From Ectobacillus polymachus (GTDB lineage Bacteria; Bacillota; Bacilli; Bacillales; Bacillaceae_G), in NCBI RefSeq assembly GCF_048159605.1, contig NZ_JBLREB010000002.1:1-64000 (forward strand): DNA of 64,000 nucleotides. Direction: 5' to 3'. The notes beneath the pieces were generated by a model. That model did not search any database. It saw only the letters and a list, made by a program, of their open reading frames with translations, and was not told the origin of the DNA. Below are positions 46,913 through 55,692 of this stretch, piece after piece. A program made the position numbers and the translations under genes. Position 1 is the stretch's first letter; every line of letters starts with the position of its first letter.

Positions 46913-47026
46913 AAATATTAAATTTCACATCATTATATTGAAATAAATATAATTTTTCCATCAACAGTTTAAAACATTTTGGGATCTTTTCCATAAAGAA
47001 CATGAAAAGAATGACCGAAGATGCAA

Positions 47027-47049
47027 TATTCGTCAATAATATTCATGCT
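47027..47049 (-). pseudogene. Relic tyrS start after T-box B
   Basis: AAAAAGGAGTGAAGTGAGC is followed by ATG AAT ATT ATT GAC GAA TAT (from 47045 leftward), the first codons of tyrS (MNIIDE), after which similarity ends. The frame continues for 24 codons (MNIIDEYCIFGHSFHVLYGK then five more) and stops near 46973. It is either a truncated second tyrS or an accidental leader peptide between the two T-boxes. Confidence 0.8.
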
Positions 47050-47067
47050 CACTTCACTCCTTTTTGA

Positions 47068-47312
47068 AAAAAAAAAAACGTCCCTATGTCTAATAATAGA
47101 CATAGGGACGATTATATAACCGTGTTACCACCCTAATTGTATTAATAGGAAAATTATTAATACCGCTCATTACAATAGTATCGGATTGCTCATCCGCTTA
47201 GCATTACCTAAGAAACTCGAGAATGTAATTCGCAAATTGTTTGTGCTAAGTTTCATCAACCCTTAGCTTTCTAAATAACAGGGACAAATTGCTACTTCGT
47301 TCCTTCATCGTC
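47068..47312 (-). ncRNA. T-box leader B (tyrosine-specific), distal copy
   Basis: Same parts as leader A, in the same order: CGAAGGAACGAAGTAGC, specifier loop with TAC in GAATTACATTC, AGGGTGGTAACACGG, and a terminator CGTCCCTATGTCTA...TAGACATAGGGACG followed by twelve T (47068-47110). All functional elements are kept despite drift elsewhere, which argues that it still works. Confidence 0.93.
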
Positions 47313-47489
47313 ATTAAATATTAAATTTAATATTATTATATTGAAATAAATATAGTTTGTCAATCAACAGAAAGAAAAAAATTTGTAAAAAAATATATTC
47401 TTTGGACCTTTCTCATAAAGAGCACGAAAATAATGATCAAAGAGGCAATATCGTTTCCAATCCTTATATTGTTTGAATATCTGCAATCA

Positions 47490-48254
47490 TTACGGTTGGG
47501 TATATCCAGCACACTCAGATAACCTCTTAGCTAAATCCACAATTTCAAGAATAGCCTTATCTTTTTTTTCATTCCAGCTATTTTCTAGCATTGTACAACA
47601 AACTCCACAAACCAGCGAATTTTTATGGTTGTATACAGGTGCTGAAATACTATAGCATCCTTGTAAATATTCTTGATCATCAATAGTATATCCAGACCAC
47701 CTAGCCGACTCCAATTGGTTCCAAAGCTCACCTACTGTTTTTATTGTATTAGGTGTGAACTGTTCTAGCTCTTGGTCATTATAAAGGTCTATCAGCTCAT
47801 AATAACTGTATTTAATTAATTGGATTTTTCCGAAGGATGTTGCATGTGCTGGAAACTGCATTCCAACATCGGTGGCTATTCGTACAATTGAATCCTTTTC
47901 TTGTGCTGCTAAACATAATACATTTGTGCCGTTTAGAACTCCCAATAGAATATTTTCATCTAACTTTTCAAGTGTTTTTTCTGCTTCCATATTAAATGAT
48001 TCTAAGAGATTAAAATTACGAGAATAAGCTGTAATATATGCTCCCAAGGTGGGTCCCAATTTATATGTATTTCCTTTTTCTTTGGTAACCCATCCTAAAA
48101 TCTCAAGAGTGTTTAATATTGAGAAAATTGAACTTTTATTAATATTCAAGGACTTTGAAATATCTATTAATCGGTATTTTCCCGGTTCTTTAGCAATAAA
48201 ATTTATTACTAGGTTTGCTCGTTCGAGAGAACGCACCCAATATTTATCATCCAC
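47490..48254 (-). CDS. IclR-family transcriptional regulator
   Basis: 254 residues: N-terminal winged HTH (SLERANLVINFIAKEPGKYRLIDISKSLNINKSSIFSIL) and C-terminal effector domain (GVLNGTNVLCLAAQ, PAHATSFGKIQL, APVYNHKNSLVCGV). A GTG start at 48254 is chosen because GGGAG lies 7 bases before it; an ATG ten codons upstream lacks a site. It lies upstream of, and in line with, the tyrS leaders. Its target is unknown; the tyrosine locus or a lost catabolic gene are both possible. Confidence 0.88.
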   Translation of the reverse strand: MDDKYWVRSLERANLVINFIAKEPGKYRLIDISKSLNINKSSIFSILNTLEILGWVTKEKGNTYKLGPTLGAYITAYSRNFNLLESFNMEAEKTLEKLDENILLGVLNGTNVLCLAAQEKDSIVRIATDVGMQFPAHATSFGKIQLIKYSYYELIDLYNDQELEQFTPNTIKTVGELWNQLESARWSGYTIDDQEYLQGCYSISAPVYNHKNSLVCGVCCTMLENSWNEKKDKAILEIVDLAKRLSECAGYTQP

Positions 48255-48342
48255 AATACCACTCCCGATATTATTAACTATCATTTAGTGCAGTTGACCA
48301 CAGCCAATGTTTTATTTTATAAAGTTTATTAATATTATACCA

Positions 48343-49008
48343 TTACTTAAATCGAAAATTAGGTAAATATTTCATCTTTATTGTGGATTGGAAAAAATGT
48401 AGTACTCTAGAAAATTCTTCATGAAATTGGCCAATAGCCCCTTTAGATGCCGAGTAGTCAATTGAATCTTGATCTCCATGATAGGCATTAAGGGATGTTG
48501 TATTTATTATGGAACTCCCCGAATTCATGTATGGCAGAGCAGCTTTCGTCAAAATAAACTGCGAAAAAATATTTGTGTGAAAAGTACTTGCTCGTTGATT
48601 CGAATCTATATCTAGTAGACTGTTCTTTATGTAAAGTACACCGGCATTATTCACCAAAATATCAATACGACCAAATTGGTGAATCGTTTGCATTACAGCT
48701 TGTTGGCAAGGTTGCTCATACCCTATATCGCCAGGAATGGTAATGCAACGACGCCCGTACTTTTTGACATAGAACTTCGTTTCATTGGCATCGCTGTGTT
48801 CATTTAGGTATGAGATTGCAATGTCTGCACCCTCTTTCGCGAAGGCGACAGCTACAGCTCTTCCAATTCCACTATCCCCACCAGTAATGAGAGCTACCTT
48901 ATTCATAAGTTTACCAGCTGGTTTGTAATTGGGATCATCAAATATAGGTCTCGGTGTCATTAATGATTCAATGCCAGGTTTACTTTGTTGCTGAGGCGGG
49001 AAGCCCAT
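48343..49008 (-). pseudogene. Short-chain dehydrogenase (YhxC/YhdF type), C-terminally truncated
   Basis: The N-terminal extension (GFPPQQQSKPGIESLMTPRP), Rossmann motif ALITGGDSGIGRAVAVAFA, NNAG and the active-site SxxxYxxxK (INTTSLNAYHGDQDSIDYSASKGA) are kept. After that the family sequence (LSK...GIRVNGVAPGPIWTP) is replaced by about 28 unrelated residues and a stop, so the last 65-70 residues, including substrate-loop and dimer regions, are lost. Probably a deletion or frameshift; unlikely to be active. ATG 49008 follows AGGAG. Confidence 0.82.
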
Positions 49009-49193
49009 CACATCCACTCCTCTCGTATTTTCATATCTATGAATGAAATTCTGATATAGGTTATGACTTTTATCAGGAAATTATATCCATTCTAAAAAAA
49101 TAGGATGATAAAAGGATTATACAAATATTTGGAAAAACGAAGTATACTTAATATAGATAAATATAATCAATAATTTGATTAGGAGTGATTTAC

Positions 49194-50663
49194 ATATTTA
49201 AGGAAAATGTAAAAAGGATACTTATTTCATTATTAAGAGATCCAATATTAATAATAGGATACTGGATTTTTTGTTATGAGTTAGCTTCATTATGTATGTA
49301 TGGAAGAACGAATAATAATATTTATATTTTATTAGCATGCATAGTATTTTTTATATCGATAATTACATTTACCACAATTAGAATTATAAAAAACAAAGAA
49401 TATGAATCTGGAATATCAATTAATTTAAATGCATGGAAATATATTTCTATTATCATTATTGTTGTAATAACATCATTTTATGGAGTAGGGATTTATAAAA
49501 GTGCAACAAATTATGGAGGAAAACTTGCATGGGTTATAGATAGATTAAAGAATGAAAGATCAGTTAAGTTTGAACATAACAATATATATCAATATGGAGC
49601 AGAAGGTATTTTTAAAGATATAAATAAAAAATATACTTTGCCAAAGAAATTATATATGACGGATAATTTTGACCTTACATTTAATCCGGATGGAACAATT
49701 ATATCTTTTGATACATTTGTTTATGGGAAAAATGCTAAAGGGAAAGATGAGAGTTACTTAATAACTTATGATAAAAATAAGTCACAAGATATTACTTTAT
49801 GGCTACATGGATATGCAAATGCTGATTATGATGATGATAAAGTAGTGGAACCTCTCATGAAAACGGTTAAGGCTATTCCAGTTAAGAAAACAGTTAGTAA
49901 GTGGAATGAAAGGAATTACGGATTGATTTATTATGGAAAAAGAAGTTGGGGATACAATACAGAGGGAATTATTAATGTGAATGAGGATGGTACGGAGCAA
50001 CAACTTCAAGAAGCAAGTAATGAAATAATTGGATATACTGTCTCCATATTTGTCCCTGGAAAAGAGAAAGAGATCATACCTGCTAGATATAACTTAAAAT
50101 GTGACTTGGATTGGTGTAAATCAGATACTCCTCCAAAGAAAGATAGTTCTAAGAAGGATCAACAAGATGTAACGAATAACAAAGAACTGTTTTACTTATC
50201 AAAAGAAGTTGGTTATAAACTAAATATTACAGATAAAGCATTAGGTAGTTCTTTTTATTCACTAAGTAAGACGATGGATGGGGGTAAAACTTGGGAGGTT
50301 ATAAATGAAGACCCATTCAACCGAACAATTGGTAGTGCATCAGGAATAACTTTTATAAATGATAAACTTGGGTTTTTAGGAGCAGCCAGTGTTTCTGGTA
50401 CTGATGGAGAGTTATATCGTACAGATGATGGGGGCATATCTTTTAAAAAGGTAAATTATCCACTTCATGAAGTAACATTAGATAATGGACATTCTATAAG
50501 TCCTTTTGATTTTCTAGGTATGCCCTATGAGAAAGATGGAGTTTTTAATATGTTAGTTGGACAAGGGTCAGATGGAGATTATAACGGGAATAGTAGTGCA
50601 CTTTATCAATCAAAAGATAAAGGAGAAACATGGGAATTCGTAAAAGAAGTTAAAAATAGTTAG
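49194..50663 (+). CDS. Membrane-anchored protein with Asp-box (BNR) repeats
   Basis: About 489 residues. Three N-terminal membrane segments (about 15-35, 44-64, 88-108), then a long outer part. The C-terminal third carries Asp-box repeats (TMDGGKTWEVI, TDDGGISFKKV, SKDKGETWEFV) typical of beta-propeller sialidase-like folds, without a visible catalytic set. Start: AGGAG (49181-49185) points to ATA at 49194 (8-base spacing), giving MFKENVKRILISLLRD. The only canonical alternative is GTG 49185, which overlaps that site. Function unknown; similar proteins occur in Bacillus cereus relatives. Confidence 0.75.
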   Translation: MFKENVKRILISLLRDPILIIGYWIFCYELASLCMYGRTNNNIYILLACIVFFISIITFTTIRIIKNKEYESGISINLNAWKYISIIIIVVITSFYGVGIYKSATNYGGKLAWVIDRLKNERSVKFEHNNIYQYGAEGIFKDINKKYTLPKKLYMTDNFDLTFNPDGTIISFDTFVYGKNAKGKDESYLITYDKNKSQDITLWLHGYANADYDDDKVVEPLMKTVKAIPVKKTVSKWNERNYGLIYYGKRSWGYNTEGIINVNEDGTEQQLQEASNEIIGYTVSIFVPGKEKEIIPARYNLKCDLDWCKSDTPPKKDSSKKDQQDVTNNKELFYLSKEVGYKLNITDKALGSSFYSLSKTMDGGKTWEVINEDPFNRTIGSASGITFINDKLGFLGAASVSGTDGELYRTDDGGISFKKVNYPLHEVTLDNGHSISPFDFLGMPYEKDGVFNMLVGQGSDGDYNGNSSALYQSKDKGETWEFVKEVKNS

Positions 50664-50689
50664 TTAAAGTTACGCCCCATAACTGATTT

Positions 50690-50729
50690 AGGAAGACACA
50701 ATAGTTAATTGGTGCCTTCCTTTTTTATA
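50690..50729 (+). terminator. Terminator after the Asp-box gene
   Basis: AGGAAGACAC pairs imperfectly with GGTGCCTTCCT and is followed by TTTTT. Confidence 0.65.
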
Positions 50730-50793
50730 TTTACTAATTAGCTATATAGTTAATATAAGATAAAGAAAGGCTGGTGACCGCAGGTGATATGGA

Positions 50794-50973
50794 ATGAATG
50801 AGAGTGTTTTTAAGGCAATGTCCGACGCAACACGTAGAAAGATCATTGAATTAATAATTCTTGCATGGGTTTTACAAACAAACGCAATGATGATGGTGGC
50901 TGTTCTAGTACCGATACTCTTATGGGTTCTCATAACGGTTGTGGCTTCGTATTTTTACGCAAAAACTGAGTAG
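50794..50973 (+). pseudogene. Chimeric remnant: ArsR/SdpR N-terminus fused to a membrane-protein tail
   Basis: A 59-codon frame starts MNESVFKAMSDATRRKIIEL, the N-terminus of SdpR-like ArsR autorepressors, and continues without a break into IILAWVLQ and a hydrophobic VAVLVPILLWVLITVVASYF tail ending AKTE. The two parts do not belong to one family. In bacilli SdpR-type genes precede SdpI-type membrane genes, so this looks like an in-frame deletion joining the first and last parts of such a pair. CAGGTGATATGGA before the ATG could serve translation. Confidence 0.6.
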
Positions 50974-50986
50974 CCTCTCTAGAAAG

Positions 50987-51014
50987 GGCACTGTGTTATG
51001 CAATGCCCTTTGAT
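50987..51014 (+). terminator. Terminator after the chimeric remnant
   Basis: AAAGGGCA pairs with TGCCCTTT around a 13-base loop; GATCTTTTC follows. Confidence 0.65.
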
Positions 51015-51069
51015 CTTTTCTCTATGGAGGATGTGAATTCAGAAATACAAAGGAAATTCGTGAAATAAA

Positions 51070-51702
51070 TTATATGTTAAGATTTTGTTTATCACGTTTT
51101 TCAAGATTACGAGCTGTTTGGCTTTGTTCAACCTTTGTTTGATCCTTAAAGGTTCCTAGCGCAAGGTCATAAATTGGGTTTGTAACACCATACCAGTAAT
51201 TTTCATTTTTGTAATGGTGCCATAAATGGACTTTTTTCATCCAACGTCCCCACGGGGAAAGTGGAATGATTGGACGGTGTGCAATATAATGTTTCCACTC
51301 ATAAAATAATAAAAAGATGATTACACCAGCGATGAAAGCATTCGTAATCACAAGGCTGGAAGAAATGAAGTAGGCAGCAACTCCTGCAATTGTAATGTTA
51401 GGCAACGTGTACCATAAAGGTAAAAATAATAAATGCAGATTATCAGGATTTGAATGATGGTTGTAATGTAAACGCTTAACTAAATGTAACAAAAATGCAT
51501 TCTTTGGCGGCTGAATATGAAAGAGAAATCTATGAGTAACATACTCAGCTATTGTATAGGAAATCATCCCTATTACGAATGCAATTATCGGTCCTATAGA
51601 TGCTAGGCTAAGGGTCATATAGCCAAGACAAATTAAGAAAAGGCAGCTCATAATGAATATATCTGGGTAGAAAAAAAACTCTTTCACATATTTAGATTTC
51701 AA
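51070..51702 (-). CDS. Fatty acid hydroxylase / sterol desaturase family membrane protein
   Basis: 210 residues, four membrane segments, with the His clusters of the di-iron superfamily: HRFLFH near residue 61, HYNHH near 84, and HLWHHYKNE near 158. It likely hydroxylates or desaturates a membrane lipid; substrate unknown. The start is TTG at 51702: GGAGGTG lies 6-7 bases before it, and the upstream ATG is part of that site. It follows the GntR gene by about 25 bp on the same strand, so both are probably one operon. Confidence 0.85.
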   Translation of the reverse strand: MKSKYVKEFFFYPDIFIMSCLFLICLGYMTLSLASIGPIIAFVIGMISYTIAEYVTHRFLFHIQPPKNAFLLHLVKRLHYNHHSNPDNLHLLFLPLWYTLPNITIAGVAAYFISSSLVITNAFIAGVIIFLLFYEWKHYIAHRPIIPLSPWGRWMKKVHLWHHYKNENYWYGVTNPIYDLALGTFKDQTKVEQSQTARNLEKRDKQNLNI

Positions 51703-51729
51703 TACTAACACCTCCATCCATGATCATTC

Positions 51730-52407
51730 TTATCTGTTTTTCCAAAGAATCAAACTTTTCTCCATTGCATTCTTTGCAATTCTCTCAGCCTCTGTTGCAT
51801 CTCCCTGTAATGCAACAGTTAAAAGTTCATTATAATATTCCAAAGACAAGCTTCTATGCTCCTTAATTGAAAAATATATTCTTGCTATTTGTATATAAAA
51901 GGAGTTAAAGCTATTTAATATTAATAGATATACAGGATTTGGGGAGAGACCAGCAATTTGTTTTTGTAGTTCCCAATCAAATGCTGCATAACCGTCAGCA
52001 TCATCTTTAAGGGCTTCTAAATCAGCAAGGAGAGAAACTACTTTGGGCTGATTAAAGATAACGGCATCATGAATATAGGCAGGAGCTAAAGCTCTTCTTA
52101 ATTCTAATAAATATACAATAAACTCATCTGTAACAGTATCATGATTTTGAATAATATTAACAAGAGTAGTTAGATTTCCCTTACGCCAATAATCGTTTAC
52201 GATTGCAGGAAGACCCTTCCGACATGATATCCAACCATCTCTCTCTAATCGTTGAAGTGCTTCCCTAACTGTTGGACGCCCAACTCCAAATTCTTTTGCA
52301 AGTTCCCGTTCTGGAAGCAACGTACTTCCTACAGAATAATCCCCTGCCAATATGGCTTTAATTAATTTTTTCTCAATTTTGTCTGATGATCGTTCCTTCT
52401 CTTTCAA
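51730..52407 (-). CDS. GntR-family (FadR subfamily) regulator
   Basis: 225 residues: winged HTH (LLPERELAKEFGVGRPTVREALQRLERDGWI) and an all-helical FadR-like C-terminal domain (ELRRALAPAYIHDAV onward). FadR regulators respond to acyl-CoA or small organic acids. TTG at 52407 follows GAGGGGG. A matching palindrome lies in its upstream region. The pairing with a fatty-acid-hydroxylase gene suggests a lipid-related signal. Confidence 0.88.
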   Translation of the reverse strand: MKEKERSSDKIEKKLIKAILAGDYSVGSTLLPERELAKEFGVGRPTVREALQRLERDGWISCRKGLPAIVNDYWRKGNLTTLVNIIQNHDTVTDEFIVYLLELRRALAPAYIHDAVIFNQPKVVSLLADLEALKDDADGYAAFDWELQKQIAGLSPNPVYLLILNSFNSFYIQIARIYFSIKEHRSLSLEYYNELLTVALQGDATEAERIAKNAMEKSLILWKNR

Positions 52408-52451
52408 GCAGATCCCCCTCTCTCCATTATTATGAATATGCCTAGGGACTT

Positions 52452-52485
52452 TTTGGTATTACAAGTTTCTATTTGTGGTAATACC
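52452..52485. promoter_or_regulatory. Candidate GntR/FadR operator
   Basis: TGGTATTAC and GTAATACCA form an inverted repeat around a 14-base centre, 45-75 bp upstream of the GntR start. A further half-site, GGTAATAC, occurs at about 52678. Probably autoregulation; the exact operator is not proven by the sequence. Confidence 0.5.
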
Positions 52486-52578
52486 ATCAGTGTATAATTG
52501 GTAGAAAATTCTGTCAAATTATTTATTGATTAACAATTAAATATTCTACAGTTTGATATAGAGTGAAGGAGGATCGGA

Positions 52579-52599
52579 ATGGAAATAAAGAAGTCATAG
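52579..52599 (+). other. Six-codon mini-ORF with a strong ribosome-binding site
   Basis: AAGGAGG is followed, 6 bases on, by ATG GAA ATA AAG AAG TCA TAG (MEIKKS). It lies in the GntR-Crp gap, which has no other gene. It may be the stub of a deleted gene that once diverged from GntR, or a leader peptide. Confidence 0.4.
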
Positions 52600-52734
52600 C
52601 AAGAACCATTATTTTATCCAACCAATATATGAAAGTATGTTTATAATGAAAAAAGAAAGTTCAAAGCTATTTATTGAGGTAATACAAAGATGATGTTGAT
52701 TACAATGACTTAATCCAAGGAGTTGGAGAGCCGA

Positions 52735-53316
52735 ATGAAACAAATATTAATGCAGTATTTAACTAGGTTTACAACACTAAACGAAGTAGAACAACAGACA
52801 ATTGTTGAAGATATACAAATTGAAGAATATAAAAAAGGAACAATACTCCTTAGACAAGGAGATATTCCGACTAAATGTTATTTTGTATTGAAGGGATGTG
52901 TTAGGCAGTATTCTATAGATGAAACGGGAAAAGAGGTCACATCCAATTTCTACACAGAAGAACAAGCCATTTCGAATTTCAATCATCATAAACAGGATAA
53001 GGCATCCGCGTACTCTTTAGCTTGTCTAGAAGACTGTATAGTAGTCGTTGGTGACTTTGACATCGAAAAGGACATGTATAACAAATATACACAATTGGAA
53101 ACAATGACACGCAAGATGATTGAACACAACTTTGGTGAGGTACAAGATGAATTGGCTTCATTTATTGCATCTACACCAGAAGAACGCTACAAAGCATTAT
53201 TACGGAAACGACCTCATTTAGCTGATCGTGTACCCCAACATCAATTGGCGAGTTATCTTGGTATGACCCCAGAATCATTAAGTAGAATTAAGAAGCGAAT
53301 TAATAAAGATATATGA
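52735..53316 (+). CDS. Crp/Fnr-family transcriptional regulator
   Basis: 193 residues: cyclic-nucleotide-binding-like domain (ILLRQGDIPTKCYFVLKGCVRQYSIDETGKE) and a C-terminal HTH (PQHQLASYLGMTPESLSRIKKRI). No Fnr-type iron-sulfur Cys cluster is evident. The ATG at 52735 follows GGAG at 6 bases; an upstream TTG overlaps the site. It converges on a DUF4386 gene 10 bp away. Confidence 0.88.
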   Translation: MKQILMQYLTRFTTLNEVEQQTIVEDIQIEEYKKGTILLRQGDIPTKCYFVLKGCVRQYSIDETGKEVTSNFYTEEQAISNFNHHKQDKASAYSLACLEDCIVVVGDFDIEKDMYNKYTQLETMTRKMIEHNFGEVQDELASFIASTPEERYKALLRKRPHLADRVPQHQLASYLGMTPESLSRIKKRINKDI

Positions 53317-53326
53317 TAAGAAGTTG

Positions 53327-54037
53327 TCATACATCTTCAGGGATTTTTCCTCCTCTGATTAGCAGCCATATACCAAAGCCCAATTCTCCTGCAATCATTG
53401 GTATAGTAAATACAATTTTAAGAATTGAAATTGCCGCATCATATTGTGAAAGAAACGCGTTACATAAGTTAATGACAATATAGCCTATTGAAGCAAGCAA
53501 TAGTAAGGTGCTAATGGCTTTAGGAATTTTATCTGATTTGAAAGCCAAATAGCCTACAATCATGAGATGTCCACCAAAGATGATCAATCCGATAGACCAA
53601 ATAGATTCAAATGCTTCAAGAAACAACATCATATGTGCTTGAAGTTGATCGATATTAAGTAATGCTGTATTTTTCGAGAGAAGCAATACAAAAATCAAAT
53701 TCAGTATGGCAATGCCTAATATAGTCGCATAAGTAAGACGGAGCCATGCACCGAGCAATGAAAGGTTTTTATTAATTGGCTTTAGAAAGATATAGAAAGC
53801 CCAAGCGACTATAATGTCAGTGATCAGGATGATGACCCAACCGAGGATTTCAGCTTTGAAAAGCATATTTGATGACTTAATGTTATGAAAAGTGGCGCTG
53901 GCATCTCCTTGCACCACAAGGCTTCCATGGACAAAGCCATAGGAAAAAAATGCAGCAAGTGTCATGATGATAAGTGATATACCAGCAATCAGAGCAGATT
54001 TTCGTTGATAGGATTGTTTTTCTATTAAGGTAGCCAT
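53327..54037 (-). CDS. DUF4386 membrane protein
   Basis: 236 residues with about six membrane segments, opening with a cytoplasmic QSYQRKSALIAGISLI and matching DUF4386 in length and pattern. No function is known for the family. AGGAGG lies before the ATG at 54037. Its 3' end nearly touches the convergent Crp-type gene. Confidence 0.8.
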   Translation of the reverse strand: MATLIEKQSYQRKSALIAGISLIIMTLAAFFSYGFVHGSLVVQGDASATFHNIKSSNMLFKAEILGWVIILITDIIVAWAFYIFLKPINKNLSLLGAWLRLTYATILGIAILNLIFVLLLSKNTALLNIDQLQAHMMLFLEAFESIWSIGLIIFGGHLMIVGYLAFKSDKIPKAISTLLLLASIGYIVINLCNAFLSQYDAAISILKIVFTIPMIAGELGFGIWLLIRGGKIPEDV

Positions 54038-54133
54038 AATATATCCTCCTATATTACAATGTTGGTTTCATTTTAATAGGAAGATGATGACTGGTCATTG
54101 ACTTAAATCAAGGATAAAGTTTTTCTTTATCAA

Positions 54134-54170
54134 TAAAAAAGAACTCCAGACTTTCGGTCTCAGAGTTCTT
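54134..54170. terminator. Bidirectional terminator after the MFS gene
   Basis: AAAGAACTC-C-AGAC pairs with GTCT-C-AGAGTTCTTT; T-runs follow on both strands. It serves the leftward MFS gene. Confidence 0.8.
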
Positions 54171-54192
54171 TTGCTTTTATGTGAAAATTAAT

Positions 54193-55584
54193 CTATTTTG
54201 TCGCTTTGCGTCCTACTAATACCCAGTATAGAGATAGACTGAAGAGGGTAATTAGTGCAAGTACGAATAGGAGATTGCTATACACTGAAGCGTCCGGATT
54301 GCTGATAAATCCTAGGAAATTTTGTTTCATTGCAGGATGGTCCATCATTGCTGCTGTATAGGCAATTCCGATTGACATAGCGATATTAAGCGTTAAATTA
54401 TAAAATCCGATTGCAGTTCCTGTTTTTTCTTTTTCAATATTGTGAATGCAAGAAGAAAGCAATGGTGCATACATGAACGCGAATGAACTAGAGAATAAAA
54501 TCATTGATATCACGAATATAACGACAGAAGTTTGTACAAAAAATCCGGCTAATAGTAGGCTAGCGATAATACATGACATAGCGATTGTAATAGCTTGCTT
54601 GCTTCCCATAATATTCGCAACTTTTCCAGAAAGAGCTCCGACCAAAGTAGCTGCTATATAGGCTGGAATTAATAATAGTGAAACCTTATCTAGCTGTAAA
54701 CCATAAAGCTTTTCAAGCAAGAACGGAAATAAGAAAATATAGGCTAGCTGTACAGAATAAATAATAAACGCGACTCCAAGCAAGGAGATAAACTGCTTAT
54801 TTTGAAAGAATGATATTCCGATAAAAGCTTTAGAGTTCTTGCTAATATAACCAAGGAACAAGGCAACGGCAACAATAAACAAAAGAAGATACATCCAGTT
54901 GAAATCGGTAATATACAATAGTAGGGATGCTGCAATAACACCAACTATAAATAATCCGAGCACATCTATATTACTGCTTTTTCTCTCTTCCTTAGGGAGA
55001 TATTTTAAAATATAAGGTAGTGTGAAAAGTGTTACTAAAGGAAGTAAGAACAGAGTTGTCCAATGGAAATACGTGGACACATAACCTCCAGTTAATGCAC
55101 CTATAAGCTGTGAAAGAGCAAAACTGCTTGTACTTAATCCTAAAAATTTTCTTTGTTCATTTTCAGGTAATTCTTTTGTTACAAATATAACATATAATGT
55201 TTCAGCTGATGCTAAACCTGCAGTTTGGATAACTCGTGAGATAACAACTAGTAAAAACGAGTGTTGAAAAATAAATCCCATAACTGAACCGACACATATT
55301 AAAATAATACCAACAGTAAAAAGTTTTCTGATACTAATGGAATCCGCCAAAGCAGCGTATACTACTGCCCCAATTCCAATCACAAGGCCAGCTAGGGTTG
55401 CTTGCCAGCTAACCACTGTCGCAGAAATGTGAAAATCCTTTGCCATATCAACAGATACAATCTTAAATGAATTGTCAATTACCAAACATAATAGAAATAA
55501 CAGTAAGATAACAGGTACAGCTTTCTTGGCACTATATTCTTTAGCTTCCGTCTTCCTGCTAGCATTGTCAATTATCGTTTCCAT
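54193..55584 (-). CDS. MFS drug exporter, 14-segment (DHA2/TetL-like)
   Basis: 463 residues with about 14 hydrophobic segments. Motif-like sequences of the DHA2 group: VVYAALADSISIRKLFTVGIILI (motif A) and SFALSQLIGALTGGYVS (motif C region). It likely exports a drug or toxic compound by proton antiport; the substrate is not predictable. GGAGAG precedes the ATG. Stand-alone, with its own terminator. Confidence 0.85.
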   Translation of the reverse strand: METIIDNASRKTEAKEYSAKKAVPVILLLFLLCLVIDNSFKIVSVDMAKDFHISATVVSWQATLAGLVIGIGAVVYAALADSISIRKLFTVGIILICVGSVMGFIFQHSFLLVVISRVIQTAGLASAETLYVIFVTKELPENEQRKFLGLSTSSFALSQLIGALTGGYVSTYFHWTTLFLLPLVTLFTLPYILKYLPKEERKSSNIDVLGLFIVGVIAASLLLYITDFNWMYLLLFIVAVALFLGYISKNSKAFIGISFFQNKQFISLLGVAFIIYSVQLAYIFLFPFLLEKLYGLQLDKVSLLLIPAYIAATLVGALSGKVANIMGSKQAITIAMSCIIASLLLAGFFVQTSVVIFVISMILFSSSFAFMYAPLLSSCIHNIEKEKTGTAIGFYNLTLNIAMSIGIAYTAAMMDHPAMKQNFLGFISNPDASVYSNLLFVLALITLFSLSLYWVLVGRKATK

Positions 55585-55692
55585 GACTTATCTCTCCTTT
55601 TATTATTTAGAATTGTCTTCCTAAGTTAGACATCTGACCTCTAATCGCAGATTAACCGTAACCAAATGCCTAACTAATATGGTTTTCATTTC

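Larger units (their letters stand above)
46645..47312 (-). repeat. Tandem duplication of the tyrS leader (about 400 bp units)
   Basis: Two diverged copies of leader plus the first tyrS codons lie head to tail. Copy A runs from the tyrS start to about 47020 and copy B from about 47027 to about 47450. Both carry matching AG box, specifier, T-box and terminator segments, and both are followed by similar upstream flanks (CCATAAAGAACATGAAAAGAATGA versus a diverged version, each ending near GGCAATAT or TGCAATAT). Scattered substitutions and small indels show the duplication is not recent, or that the copies came from different sources. Confidence 0.85.
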
